Source: Rhodobacterales bacterium (GTDB lineage: Bacteria > Pseudomonadota > Alphaproteobacteria > Rhodobacterales > Rhodobacteraceae). From it: a stretch of 64,000 nt of DNA. Positions within the stretch are counted from its first letter, which is position 1, and every line of letters starts with the position of its first letter. The position numbers and the translations under genes are program-made. The stretch spans positions 1-64,000 of the forward strand of contig PDRW01000034.1 of assembly GCA_002746935.1 (NCBI GenBank). The letters run 5' to 3'. Below the pieces are notes generated by a model. That model did not search any database. It saw only the letters and a list, made by a program, of their open reading frames with translations, and was not told where the DNA came from. Below are positions 56,128-63,763 of this stretch, one piece after another.

Positions 56128-56826
56128 ATGAGCGGTGAAGAGGTGCGGATGCGCGATGCGGCAACGCTGATCGTGCTGCGCGATCCGGGCGGGGCCGAGC
56201 CGCGGGTGCTGATGGGGCAGCGCGGCGCGTCGGCGGCCTTCATGCCCAACAAGTTCGTCTTCCCCGGCGGCGCACTCGACGCGGCGGATGCCGATGTCAC
56301 CGTCACCGGCGCCGCCGCCGAACCGCTCGCCAGCCATCTTGCCGAGGCGTCTGCCGCCGGGACCGGCCCCGCGCTGCTCGCCTGCGCGATCCGCGAGCTC
56401 TGGGAGGAGGCCGGGCTGGTGCTCGGCACGCCCGGCGACTGGCCGGGCGAGGTGCCCCCCGACTGGGTGGATTTCGCCGCCACCGGCCATGTGCCCTCGG
56501 CCGCCGGCTTCGCCTTCGTGTTCCGCGCCAGAACCCCGGTGGGCCGTCCGCGCCGGTTCGACGCCCGCTTCCTGCTGGTCGATGCCGCCCGGCTCGCCGG
56601 CGACCCGGACGATTTTTCGCGCGCTTCCGACGAACTGTCGCATCTCCACTGGGTGCCGGTCCGCGACGCAACGCGTTACGATCTGCCGTTCATCACCCAG
56701 GTGGTGCTGGCCGAGGTCGCCGGACGCCTCCCCGACCTCTCGCCCCCCGAAACCGTGCCGTTCTTCCGCAACGACGACGAGGCGCTGCATTTCGACCGTT
56801 TGGGCGGGATGCCGCCGCCGGGGTGA
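56128..56826 (+). CDS. Nudix hydrolase, NUDT19/CoA-pyrophosphatase-like
   Basis: A 232-residue Nudix protein. FMPNKFVFPGGALDAADADV precedes an insertion of about 35 residues, and then the core ACAIRELWEEAGLVLG. This split Nudix box is characteristic of NUDT19/RP2-like and CoA-type pyrophosphatases. The C-terminal FITQVVLAEVAGRL is also family-like. GAAGGAGGC precedes the ATG at 56128. The substrate is unproven. It is divergent from the EF-hand operon. Confidence 0.85.
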   Translation: MSGEEVRMRDAATLIVLRDPGGAEPRVLMGQRGASAAFMPNKFVFPGGALDAADADVTVTGAAAEPLASHLAEASAAGTGPALLACAIRELWEEAGLVLGTPGDWPGEVPPDWVDFAATGHVPSAAGFAFVFRARTPVGRPRRFDARFLLVDAARLAGDPDDFSRASDELSHLHWVPVRDATRYDLPFITQVVLAEVAGRLPDLSPPETVPFFRNDDEALHFDRLGGMPPPG

Positions 56827-57182
56827 GACGGGCCGGGGGCATCGCGCCTGCAAGACAGCCTGAATCCTGAAACCACGAGACTCCCCGGAAACGGGCTCGC
56901 GACACCGGCAGAACACTGTGCGCCGCGAAACTCGGGCGCTGTCACACCACGGCGCGCCATTCCATTAGTCCGGAATACCGGACTAATGGAAGCGCTGTTT
57001 TCACATTATATTTCAATAATTTATACAAAAAATTACCCCGATACCCAAAGGCCGCGCGGCCACGCCCTCACCCGCCAACACGCGCATTTCAGCCACAGCC
57101 CGCAGCACTATTCGGATCGGGTTTGGACAGCGCCTTCGCCATGGAGTAAGGTTCAATTTATGCAATTCGAAGGACCAGCCGA
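56827..57182. other. Intergenic region with perfect palindrome and AT-rich promoter zone
   Basis: About 355 bp, no convincing ORF. It contains the 30-bp palindrome at 56961-56990, immediately followed by 40 bp of strongly AT-rich sequence (56998-57040) that could be a promoter for the DUF4177 gene. The DNA from 57050 to 57182 would be its leader. Confidence 0.5.
56961..56990. promoter_or_regulatory. Perfect 13-4-13 palindrome (operator candidate)
   Basis: TCCATTAGTCCGG and its exact complement CCGGACTAATGGA flank AATA. It lies beside an AT-rich promoter-like zone, and a degenerate copy with the same geometry occurs at 25435-25464. The regulator is unknown. Confidence 0.65.
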
Positions 57183-57638
57183 ATGAGCTATGAATACAAG
57201 GTGGTGCCCGCGCCGACCCGCGGCCGAAAGGCCCGGGGCGTGAAAACCCCCGCCGACCGTTTCGCCCTCGCCCTCGAAACCGCGATCAATGCCCTGGCCG
57301 CCGAGGGGTGGGAGTTCCAGCGCAGCGAAACGTTGCCGGCCGAAGAGCGCCATGGGCTCGCCAAACGCACCACGGTGGACCAGAACATGCTGGTGTTCCG
57401 CCGCCCGGTCGCGGCAGAGGAGACGACCCGCCCTGAACCCGAAGTCAGGGTCAAGACCCCGGCCCCCTCCGAACCTGCCGCACACCCAGGCCACAACACG
57501 CTCGACAGGATGATCGAGCACGAAATCGCCGCCGCCCGCGCCCCCCGCCTGCCCTCCGCCGGAGAGGCCCAGGAACCCCCCGATGCGCCGATCAAGGCAC
57601 CGGGCGCCCACCGCGACCAGACCGGCACGACCGGCTAG
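57183..57638 (+). CDS. DUF4177 domain protein
   Basis: A 151-residue cytoplasmic protein. The N-terminal 75 residues, MSYEYKVVPAPTRGRK to ETLPAEERHGLAKR, have the DUF4177 pattern, with INALAAEGWEFQR as the core. The remainder is Pro/Ala-rich and probably disordered. CGAAGGA precedes the ATG. The family function is unknown. The palindrome at 56961 and the AT-rich zone upstream suggest specific regulation. Confidence 0.8.
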   Translation: MSYEYKVVPAPTRGRKARGVKTPADRFALALETAINALAAEGWEFQRSETLPAEERHGLAKRTTVDQNMLVFRRPVAAEETTRPEPEVRVKTPAPSEPAAHPGHNTLDRMIEHEIAAARAPRLPSAGEAQEPPDAPIKAPGAHRDQTGTTG

Positions 57639-57680
57639 CGCGAGCCGCACGCATCCGCATTTGCCCGGCGTGCTCTGTCG

Positions 57681-57732
57681 CTTTGTTTCGCATGTCGAAT
57701 GCGCAAAACCGGGGCCGATTTGCGCGCGACAG
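57681..57732 (-). repeat. Dispersed hairpin repeat, single copy
   Basis: Read on the minus strand: CTGTCGCGCGCAAATCGG, CCCCGGTTTTGCGCATTC, then CGACATGCGAAACAAA. This matches the 58-bp unit at 52381 in order and in inverted-repeat structure. It lies between the convergent DUF4177 and BolA genes. Confidence 0.65.
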
Positions 57733-57747
57733 GCTCACATCCGGGCC

Positions 57748-58005
57748 TCAGTCCGAAATCTCCAGCGCCAGGGCGTGAATCCGTGACATGATCCCGTCGC
57801 CCAGCGCCTCCTGCACCGCGCGGTGGCGCGCGATCCGGCTCATCCCGGCAAACCCCGGCGCCGCGATCCGCACCCGGAAATGGCTGTTGCCCGACCCGCT
57901 GTGGCCCGCATGACCCGCATGATGGTGGCTCTCGTCGATCACCTCGAGGACGGTCGGCGCGAAAGCCGCCTCCAGTCTTACGCGGATTTCAGCGTCAAGG
58001 CCCAT
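57748..58005 (-). CDS. BolA family protein
   Basis: An 85-residue BolA/IbaG-type protein. The fold signature is VLEVIDESHHHAGHAGHSGSGNSHFRVRI, then AAPGFAGMSRIARHRAVQEALG, with the conserved late His in SRIHALALEI. BolA proteins pair with monothiol glutaredoxins to handle Fe-S clusters. The His-rich loop fits metal or cluster binding. It is divergent from the J-domain gene, with cobS nearby. Confidence 0.93.
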   Translation of the reverse strand: MGLDAEIRVRLEAAFAPTVLEVIDESHHHAGHAGHSGSGNSHFRVRIAAPGFAGMSRIARHRAVQEALGDGIMSRIHALALEISD

Positions 58006-58079
58006 TTTTCGCCTCCCCCCTCTTCAAAGATTCGCCAGATGAATTAAACTCCTGCGTCCGAGTCGAGAAGAGTGAGAGC

Positions 58080-58706
58080 ATGGACAAGCCCGACCCCTTT
58101 GGCTTCGACATTTCCGTGTCGGCCTCGAAGAAAAAAAAGACCCGAGGCAGGCGCGGCATGTCGGGGGCGTTCGAGACGTCGCAGCGGCAATGCGAGCATC
58201 CCGGATGCACCGAGATCGGGCAATACCGCGCCCCCAAAAGCCCCGACGAACTCGACGAGTACAAGTGGTTCTGCAAGGAACATGTCCGCGAATACAACCT
58301 GAAGTGGAACTTTTTCGATACCAGCAGTGAAGAGGCGATCGAAGCGCAGGCACAGAAAGACCGGGTCTGGGAACGCGAGACCAAACCTTTCCGCAAATCC
58401 GCCGAACAACGCGCCTGGAGCCGGCTCGGCGTCGACGATCCGCACCAGGTGCTGGGCGAAAACGCCACCCGGAACCCCGGCCGCGCTGTCACCGGCTCGA
58501 AGAAACTGCCGCCCACCGAACGGCGCGCCATCGAGATCCTCGAAGCAAAAGACGACTGGACCAAGGCCGAGGTGCGCAGGGCCTACAAGGCGCTGATCAA
58601 GGTGCTGCACCCCGACATGAACGGCGGCGACCGGAGCCAGGAAGAACAATTGCAGGAAGTGGTCTGGGCCTGGGATCAGATCAAGGACAGCCGCAACTTC
58701 AAGTGA
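58080..58706 (+). CDS. J-domain (DnaJ-like) protein
   Basis: A 208-residue cytoplasmic co-chaperone-like protein. The J domain is at the C-terminus (about 145-205), with the HPD tripeptide in KVLHPDMNGGDR. This is opposite to classical DnaJ. The N-terminal half holds a possible zinc site built from CEHPGC and FCKEH. It probably recruits DnaK to a specific client. The BolA - J-domain - cobS neighbourhood is typical of Rhodobacteraceae. Confidence 0.9.
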   Translation: MDKPDPFGFDISVSASKKKKTRGRRGMSGAFETSQRQCEHPGCTEIGQYRAPKSPDELDEYKWFCKEHVREYNLKWNFFDTSSEEAIEAQAQKDRVWERETKPFRKSAEQRAWSRLGVDDPHQVLGENATRNPGRAVTGSKKLPPTERRAIEILEAKDDWTKAEVRRAYKALIKVLHPDMNGGDRSQEEQLQEVVWAWDQIKDSRNFK

Positions 58707-58778
58707 CACCGGGGGCCGCAACGGTTCCCGGCGCGCCACCGCCCAAAAGCCTCACCCGGCCGCAAACCCCGTGCCGTC

Positions 58779-58872
58779 GAGTATTTGACCCAGGAAAACG
58801 GCATGAACGCGCCGAGATAGCCCAACGCCCGGAACCGCCCCGGGCGCCCCTCTTTTCCTGGTACAAATACTC
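58779..58872. terminator. Long-arm inverted repeat between convergent genes
   Basis: GAGTATTTGACCCAGGAAAA (58779-58798) and TTTTCCTGGTACAAATACTC (58853-58872) are inverted copies matching at 18 of 20 positions. The right arm resembles the motifs at 62755 and 19152. It probably ends transcription from both the J-domain and K+ channel genes. Confidence 0.5.
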
Positions 58873-58923
58873 ACGACACAGCACCCGCCAGGGCGCCCGG
58901 CGCCAGCCTCTCAGCCTCCTCTC

Positions 58924-59682
58924 TCAGACGCCCTCGGTGTCGATCTTCACCACCGCGCCGCAATGCTTGCAATGCACCGCATCACTGTCATGGCGCGACA
59001 ACCCGCAGGTCTGACAGGTGTATTTCACCTTCGAGGGGCGGAACAGCGCCGTCGCCAGTTGCAGAAACAGCGTGATGCCGACGATCATCACCAGCACCGA
59101 GATCAGCCGCCCGGAGGTGCCCTGCAGCGTGATGTCACCAAAGCCGGTGGTGGTCAGGGTGGTGACGGTGAAATAGAGCGCGTCGGCGTAATTCCTGATG
59201 TCGTCGTTATGGCCGAATTGCGTGGCGTAGATCAGCCCGGTCATCACGAACAGGAAGACCACGAGGTTGATCGTCGCGAGAATCACGTCCTCGTGCTCGC
59301 GGAAATACCGGAAGTCCTGCTTCAGGCGGAGGGTGATCTGGTAAGTGTGCAGCAGCCTCAGGGTGCGCAGCACCCGCAGGAAGCCGAATCCCTCGCCCGT
59401 GACCGGGGCAAGAAAGGACACCATCGCAACGATATCGGCCCATGTGGTGAGGCGGGTGAAATAGCGGGCCTTGTTGCGCTCGATCGCGAGGCGGATGATG
59501 AAATCGGCAAGGATCAGCACCCCGAACACCGCGTCGGCGATCTCCACCGGTCGGGTGTGCTCGAAGAACGACGTCACCACCACGAAGGCGATGGTGATGA
59601 TATCGAAAGCCAGCACCCCATAGCGGAAGCGATACGCCCGCCGGGTGTTGCCGTAATAGAGTTCGCGAAACAGCTTGAGCAT
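58924..59682 (-). CDS. Voltage-gated-type potassium channel with C-terminal zinc ribbon
   Basis: A 252-residue membrane protein with six predicted segments. S4 carries spaced arginines (FLRVLRTLRLL, 101-111), and the pore filter is TTTGFGD at 177-183, close to the K+ signature TVGYGD. After the last helix a CxxC-x11-CxxC zinc ribbon (Cys223, 226, 238, 241) forms the cytoplasmic tail. The ATG at 59682 follows GAGGAG; the longer upstream frame is not conserved-looking. It is divergent from cobS. Confidence 0.88.
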   Translation of the reverse strand: MLKLFRELYYGNTRRAYRFRYGVLAFDIITIAFVVVTSFFEHTRPVEIADAVFGVLILADFIIRLAIERNKARYFTRLTTWADIVAMVSFLAPVTGEGFGFLRVLRTLRLLHTYQITLRLKQDFRYFREHEDVILATINLVVFLFVMTGLIYATQFGHNDDIRNYADALYFTVTTLTTTGFGDITLQGTSGRLISVLVMIVGITLFLQLATALFRPSKVKYTCQTCGLSRHDSDAVHCKHCGAVVKIDTEGV

Positions 59683-59973
59683 CTCGGGGCTCCTCTTCCG
59701 CAGCCTATGGCGTTTGACGAAATACCTGACACAAAGAGCATCACCTAACGCGTTGAAACCTATGATTTCAGGCAGCGTCAGGTGAGTCAGGTTTTCGCAT
59801 GACGCTTTATATGAGCAAACCGGAAGCGGATTTCCAGACATGTCGTGCCCTGCCGGCCGGCCTCCGGGGCGGCACCGATCCGGCCCCCCCTGCATGGTCC
59901 CCGCCCCCTTGCACCGCCTCCGGGATTGGGGCACCAACAGGTGAAAGGCAAGCGCGGGACGAAGGGATTACCA

Positions 59974-60945
59974 ATGGACAAGGGCATGAAACCGACCGAA
60001 GACATCTCGGTCCGCGAGGCTTTCGGCATCGACACCGGCATGATGGTCAAGGGCTTCGAGGAGCCGGGCGACCGGGTGCCGGAGCTCGACCCGACCTACA
60101 AGTTCGACCCCGACACCACCCTCGCCATCCTCGCCGGCTTCGCCCACAACCGCCGGGTGATGATCCAGGGCTATCACGGCACCGGCAAGTCGACCCATAT
60201 CGAACAGGTCGCCGCCCGGCTCAACTGGCCCGCCGTCCGCGTCAACCTCGACAGCCACATCTCGCGCATCGACCTCATCGGCAAGGACGCGATCAAGCTG
60301 CGCGACGGCAAGCAGGTGACCGAGTTTCACGAGGGCATCCTGCCCTGGGCGCTGCGCAACCCGGTCGCCATCGTGTTCGACGAATACGACGCCGGCCGGG
60401 CGGACGTGATGTTCGTGATCCAGCGGGTGCTGGAGCATGACGGCAAGCTGACCCTGCTGGACCAGAACGAGATCATCACCCCGCACAAATATTTCCGCCT
60501 GTTTTCCACCGCCAACACGGTGGGTCTGGGCGACACCACCGGGCTCTACCACGGGGTGCAGCAGATCAACCAGGCGCAGATGGACCGCTGGTCGCTGGTG
60601 GCGACGCTGAACTACCTCAGCCACGACGCGGAAGTGTCGATCGTGCTGGCCAAGGCGCCGCATTTCAACACCGAGGCCGGGCGGCGCCAGGTGAGCCAGA
60701 TGGTGTCGGTCGCCGATCTCACCCGCACCGCCTTCATGAACGGCGACCTCTCGACGGTGATGAGCCCGCGCACGGTGATCAACTGGGCCTGGAACACCGA
60801 AATCTTCCGCTCCGTCGGCTATGCCTTCCGGCTCACCTTCCTCAACAAATGCGACGAGCTCGAACGCCAGACCGTGGCCGAATTCTACCAGCGCTGCTTC
60901 GACGAAGAACTGCCGGAAAGCGCGGCCAGCATGAGCCTGGGGTGA
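59974..60945 (+). CDS. cobS: Cobaltochelatase subunit CobS
   Basis: A 323-residue AAA+ ATPase that, with CobT and CobN, inserts cobalt into hydrogenobyrinic acid a,c-diamide in aerobic cobalamin synthesis. Walker A is GYHGTGKST (near residue 68) and Walker B is IVFDEYDAG. The N-terminal [18 protein letters not shown] is typical. GAAGGGA precedes the ATG at 59974. cobT, its usual neighbour, does not follow; a coupled EVK-motif protein does. Confidence 0.96.
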   Translation: MDKGMKPTEDISVREAFGIDTGMMVKGFEEPGDRVPELDPTYKFDPDTTLAILAGFAHNRRVMIQGYHGTGKSTHIEQVAARLNWPAVRVNLDSHISRIDLIGKDAIKLRDGKQVTEFHEGILPWALRNPVAIVFDEYDAGRADVMFVIQRVLEHDGKLTLLDQNEIITPHKYFRLFSTANTVGLGDTTGLYHGVQQINQAQMDRWSLVATLNYLSHDAEVSIVLAKAPHFNTEAGRRQVSQMVSVADLTRTAFMNGDLSTVMSPRTVINWAWNTEIFRSVGYAFRLTFLNKCDELERQTVAEFYQRCFDEELPESAASMSLG

Positions 60946-61907
60946 TGGCACGGATCGACCTCCCGGAGCCGAAAGTCTGGTGGCAAGCCATCCCGGCCTG
61001 GCCCGCAGGCCGGCAATCGCAGCCGTATTTCGCACTGCGGCGGGTCTGGGCCGACCATACCATGGGCGGGGCCAGAGGCATCTGGCGGCCGCGCTCGGAA
61101 GACCACCAGACCGTCGTCCTGTTCCAGCCCTTCGCGGCCTTGCCCGCGCGCGTCTGGTTCCCGGCCCTCTCGCGGGCGCTTGCATTCGATCCGGTCGAAC
61201 CCGATCAGGTGCGCATCGCCTATCTGCACGAGGAAACCGTCCCGCCGCACCGCGCCGGCTTTCATGGGCGCGATTTCGTGATCGCCGACATCGTGCTGTA
61301 TTGGCGCAAGGGCGATGCGGACGGGATCATGGCCTTCGAAGTCAAACGTCAGACCGGCCCCGGCCCGACCGAACAGGATTTCGAAAAGGCCAGGACCTAT
61401 GTCGAATTCGCGTCGATGCAGCAGGTGGCGCGCCGCGACCCGGTGTTTCTGGTGTCCGACCGCCATGTGACAAAGGTCAGAGGGCAATGGCCGCATGTCG
61501 CCTGCTGGTCGGAGGTGCTGGCCGCCCAACTTGCCGCCGCCGGGGCCGTCGCGGGCGACCACCCCGCGCTGCGGGCCATGCCCGGCCTGATCGAAGATCT
61601 GTTCTCCGCCTACGGCATCGGCCGGGCGCCCGCCTTGCCGCCACCCGACCCGTCTGCCCTTTTCGCGGCCGCATCCGCCGAGGGCGCCCCGCCAGACCTT
61701 GCGGCGCTGGCGGCGGGGCTGGCCTGGACGGCCCATTGGCGGCGGGGCGAGACGGGAGCGCCCCTTCCCGATGCGCTCGGCTGGTTGCGCGGAGAACCGA
61801 CAGAAGACCAGCTTCGCCGCGCCAGGTGGCAAAAGCGGCCAGACCGCCGGGTGAACCGCTGGTCGCCCGGCTGGACCCCGGCACAGGAGCGGAGCTTGCC
61901 CCTCTGA
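60945..61907 (+). CDS. Unknown protein with PD-(D/E)xK-like motif, coupled to cobS
   Basis: A 320-residue protein whose ATG shares a base with the cobS stop (TGATG; a GTG three bases earlier is possible). The middle reads DIVLYWRKGDADGIMAFEVK, giving D115 and E132-x-K134 with the spacing of a PD-(D/E)xK nuclease core, though no family is recognised. The C-terminus (LRRARWQKRPDRRVNRWSPG) is very basic. Coupling predicts co-expression with cobS, but a link to cobalamin synthesis is not shown by sequence. Confidence 0.72.
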   Translation: MARIDLPEPKVWWQAIPAWPAGRQSQPYFALRRVWADHTMGGARGIWRPRSEDHQTVVLFQPFAALPARVWFPALSRALAFDPVEPDQVRIAYLHEETVPPHRAGFHGRDFVIADIVLYWRKGDADGIMAFEVKRQTGPGPTEQDFEKARTYVEFASMQQVARRDPVFLVSDRHVTKVRGQWPHVACWSEVLAAQLAAAGAVAGDHPALRAMPGLIEDLFSAYGIGRAPALPPPDPSALFAAASAEGAPPDLAALAAGLAWTAHWRRGETGAPLPDALGWLRGEPTEDQLRRARWQKRPDRRVNRWSPGWTPAQERSLPL

Positions 61908-62257
61908 CAACCGAAACCCCGCCTGCCTGCGCCCTTTCCCGCGTGGCGACGAACCCTTGCCCGGCCCATGGCCGCATTCCGCCGCTTGCCGCGGACGCGC
62001 CCCGCCCCGCAGGAGCCCGCACCAGCCGGACCTCGCCGCCCTGCCCCGCCGGTTTCGGGAAGCAGGCCGGCCAGACGGGTTTTCGGTCGCGCCCGGCAGG
62101 CCCCCAGGCCGCCAAATCCAGAAAACCCGACTTGTACACAGGTTTCGCACGTCCCCCCGTTGTCACTGGCCGGCACTTGCCGCATCCTTCGCATATGAGC
62201 CTTCCATCCGACACCGACCGCGGGGGCGCGGCCAGATCTCGTGTCATGGAGCCCCCG
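61908..62257. other. Intergenic region before the secreted protein
   Basis: About 350 bp, GC-rich, with open frames but no start with a ribosome site and no conserved-looking protein. ATGs at 62195 and 62246 are in frame with the next gene but lack ribosome sites. Confidence 0.35.
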
Positions 62258-62737
62258 GTGCACAAGTTGAGCGCCCGCAACCCGGCCCGCGCCGCCCTGG
62301 CGGCCCTTGCATGCGCGTTCCTCACGAGCGCCCCGGCGGGCGGTTCGGCCCCGAAAGACGTCGCCTTCGACGCTCCCCCGGACGCGCTTGCCCCTCTCAC
62401 CCCGGAAATGGCCACGCTCGACCCGCTGGCGACCGAAGCCCGTTGCCGCTCCTTCCTCGCGGCGCTCTACCACCGCCATCGCGCCCTGCGCTCAAACCCC
62501 GCCTGGGCGCCGGACGATCCGGCAACAGGCCCGCTCGAATGGGTGCTCGAAGCCTTCTTTACCCTGCCCCCCGCCTCCCCGGGCGTGCGCGCCGCAGACG
62601 CGGCCGCGGGCGATCTCACCCGCGCCTATCTTGATGCTTTCGGCCCCGGCAACCAGGCAGACGCCCTGTTCCACGACCCGCTCTACCGCAACGACAAATC
62701 GGTCTGCGACGGCGTGCTCGGCCTGCCGCAGGACTGA
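62258..62737 (+). CDS. Exported protein of unknown function
   Basis: A 159-residue protein from a GTG at 62258, which has GGAG six bases upstream and gives a good signal peptide (MHKLSARNPARAALAALACA, cleavage near PAGG). In-frame ATGs at 62246 and 62195 are alternatives. The mature part has two cysteines (TEARC and SVCDG) that may pair, and a helical middle with ATGPLEWVLEAFFTLPPAS. No family is recognised. Confidence 0.6.
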   Translation: MHKLSARNPARAALAALACAFLTSAPAGGSAPKDVAFDAPPDALAPLTPEMATLDPLATEARCRSFLAALYHRHRALRSNPAWAPDDPATGPLEWVLEAFFTLPPASPGVRAADAAAGDLTRAYLDAFGPGNQADALFHDPLYRNDKSVCDGVLGLPQD

Positions 62738-62754
62738 CCGGACCCCGCCCTCCC

Positions 62755-62800
62755 TTTTCCTGGCTCAGATACTCCGGGGGTCCGGGGGCAGCGCCCCCGG
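62755..62800 (+). terminator. Intergenic motif plus GC-rich hairpin
   Basis: TTTTCCTGGCTCAGATACTC (62755-62774) followed by CCGGGGGC/GCCCCCGG around a three-base loop (62782-62800). It lies between the convergent exported-protein and dehydrogenase genes and resembles the arms at 58779-58872. Confidence 0.45.
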
Positions 62801-62830
62801 GCGGTCGCCCGCGCCAGCGGGCGAAACCCC

Positions 62831-63763
62831 TCAATATCCCGCGTCGCGGTCCACCAGATGCAGCAGTGGCTCCCCCGCCTCGCCGCGGCGGATGTTCTCC
62901 GCGATCACCTTCACCGCCGTCGCCACCCGGGTTTCGGAGGCGATATGCGGGGTGACGGTCACCTTCGGGTGGGTCCAGTAGGGGTCGGTTTCGGGCAGCG
63001 GTTCGACCCGGAAGGCGTCGAGCGTGGCATGGGCAATATGCCCGGCATCGAGCGCCGCCAGCAGCGCCGCGTCGTCGATCAGCGCGCCGCGGCCGGGGTT
63101 CAGCACCACCGCGCCTTTAGGCATCCGCGCAAGCGCCCGCGCGTCGAGGAGGCTTTCGGTGGCCGGGGTGGCGGGCAGCAGCAGCACCAGAATATCGGCG
63201 CGGGCGAGGGCTGCATCGAGCCCCTCCGCGCCCGCGAAACAGGCCACGCCTTCCAGCGCCTTCTGCCGCCGCGACCAGCCGGCCACATCGAAGCCGAGCC
63301 CCGCCAGCGCCCTGGCACAAGCCGCGCCAAGCACGCCAAGGCCGAGGATCGTCACCCGGCGCTCGGCGGCGAGCGGCGGCGCCTCGGGTGCCCAATGCGG
63401 GCGCTTGCGACAGATATGGGCATCCATCCCGAGATGGTGGCGCAGCACGTGGCCGGTGACCCATTCGACCATGCCGCGGGTCAGCCCGTCGTCGACCATC
63501 CGGGCAAAGGGCATGGTGAGCGTCGGGTTGGAGATGATCGTCTCGACCCCGGCCCAGAGCCCGAGTGCCGCCCGCGCGCGGCTGTAGGCCGACAGATCCA
63601 CCAGGCCTTCGACCGGCGCACAGACGATGTAATCCACCTCTCCCGGGGGGTGATCCTCGGCGAGATCCGCCGCGATCCCTGCCTCCTCCAGCGCCCGGGC
63701 GAGCGGGCCGCGGTAGGCTGCGAACCGCTCCGGCCCGGCGATGAATTGCACTTTTACGATCAT
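62831..63763 (-). CDS. 2-hydroxyacid dehydrogenase, GhrA-like (glyoxylate/hydroxypyruvate reductase)
   Basis: A 310-residue NAD(P)-dependent D-2-hydroxyacid dehydrogenase. The nucleotide-binding turn is ILGLGVLGAACARAL, and the catalytic Arg/Glu/His are in VVLNPGRGALIDD, LDAFRVEPLPE and VTPHIAS. Lack of the longer N-terminal lobe and the segment around LTRGMVEWVTGHVLRHHLGM point to the GhrA subfamily, which reduces glyoxylate and hydroxypyruvate. Its ATG overlaps the rodA stop (ATGA). Confidence 0.92.
   Translation of the reverse strand: MIVKVQFIAGPERFAAYRGPLARALEEAGIAADLAEDHPPGEVDYIVCAPVEGLVDLSAYSRARAALGLWAGVETIISNPTLTMPFARMVDDGLTRGMVEWVTGHVLRHHLGMDAHICRKRPHWAPEAPPLAAERRVTILGLGVLGAACARALAGLGFDVAGWSRRQKALEGVACFAGAEGLDAALARADILVLLLPATPATESLLDARALARMPKGAVVLNPGRGALIDDAALLAALDAGHIAHATLDAFRVEPLPETDPYWTHPKVTVTPHIASETRVATAVKVIAENIRRGEAGEPLLHLVDRDAGY

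Noticed and set aside
56961-56990. Palindrome as an IscR/iron-box site
   Set aside because: IscR-type sites have GACT left and AGTC right of the centre. Here the order is AGTC then GACT, so the geometry does not fit.
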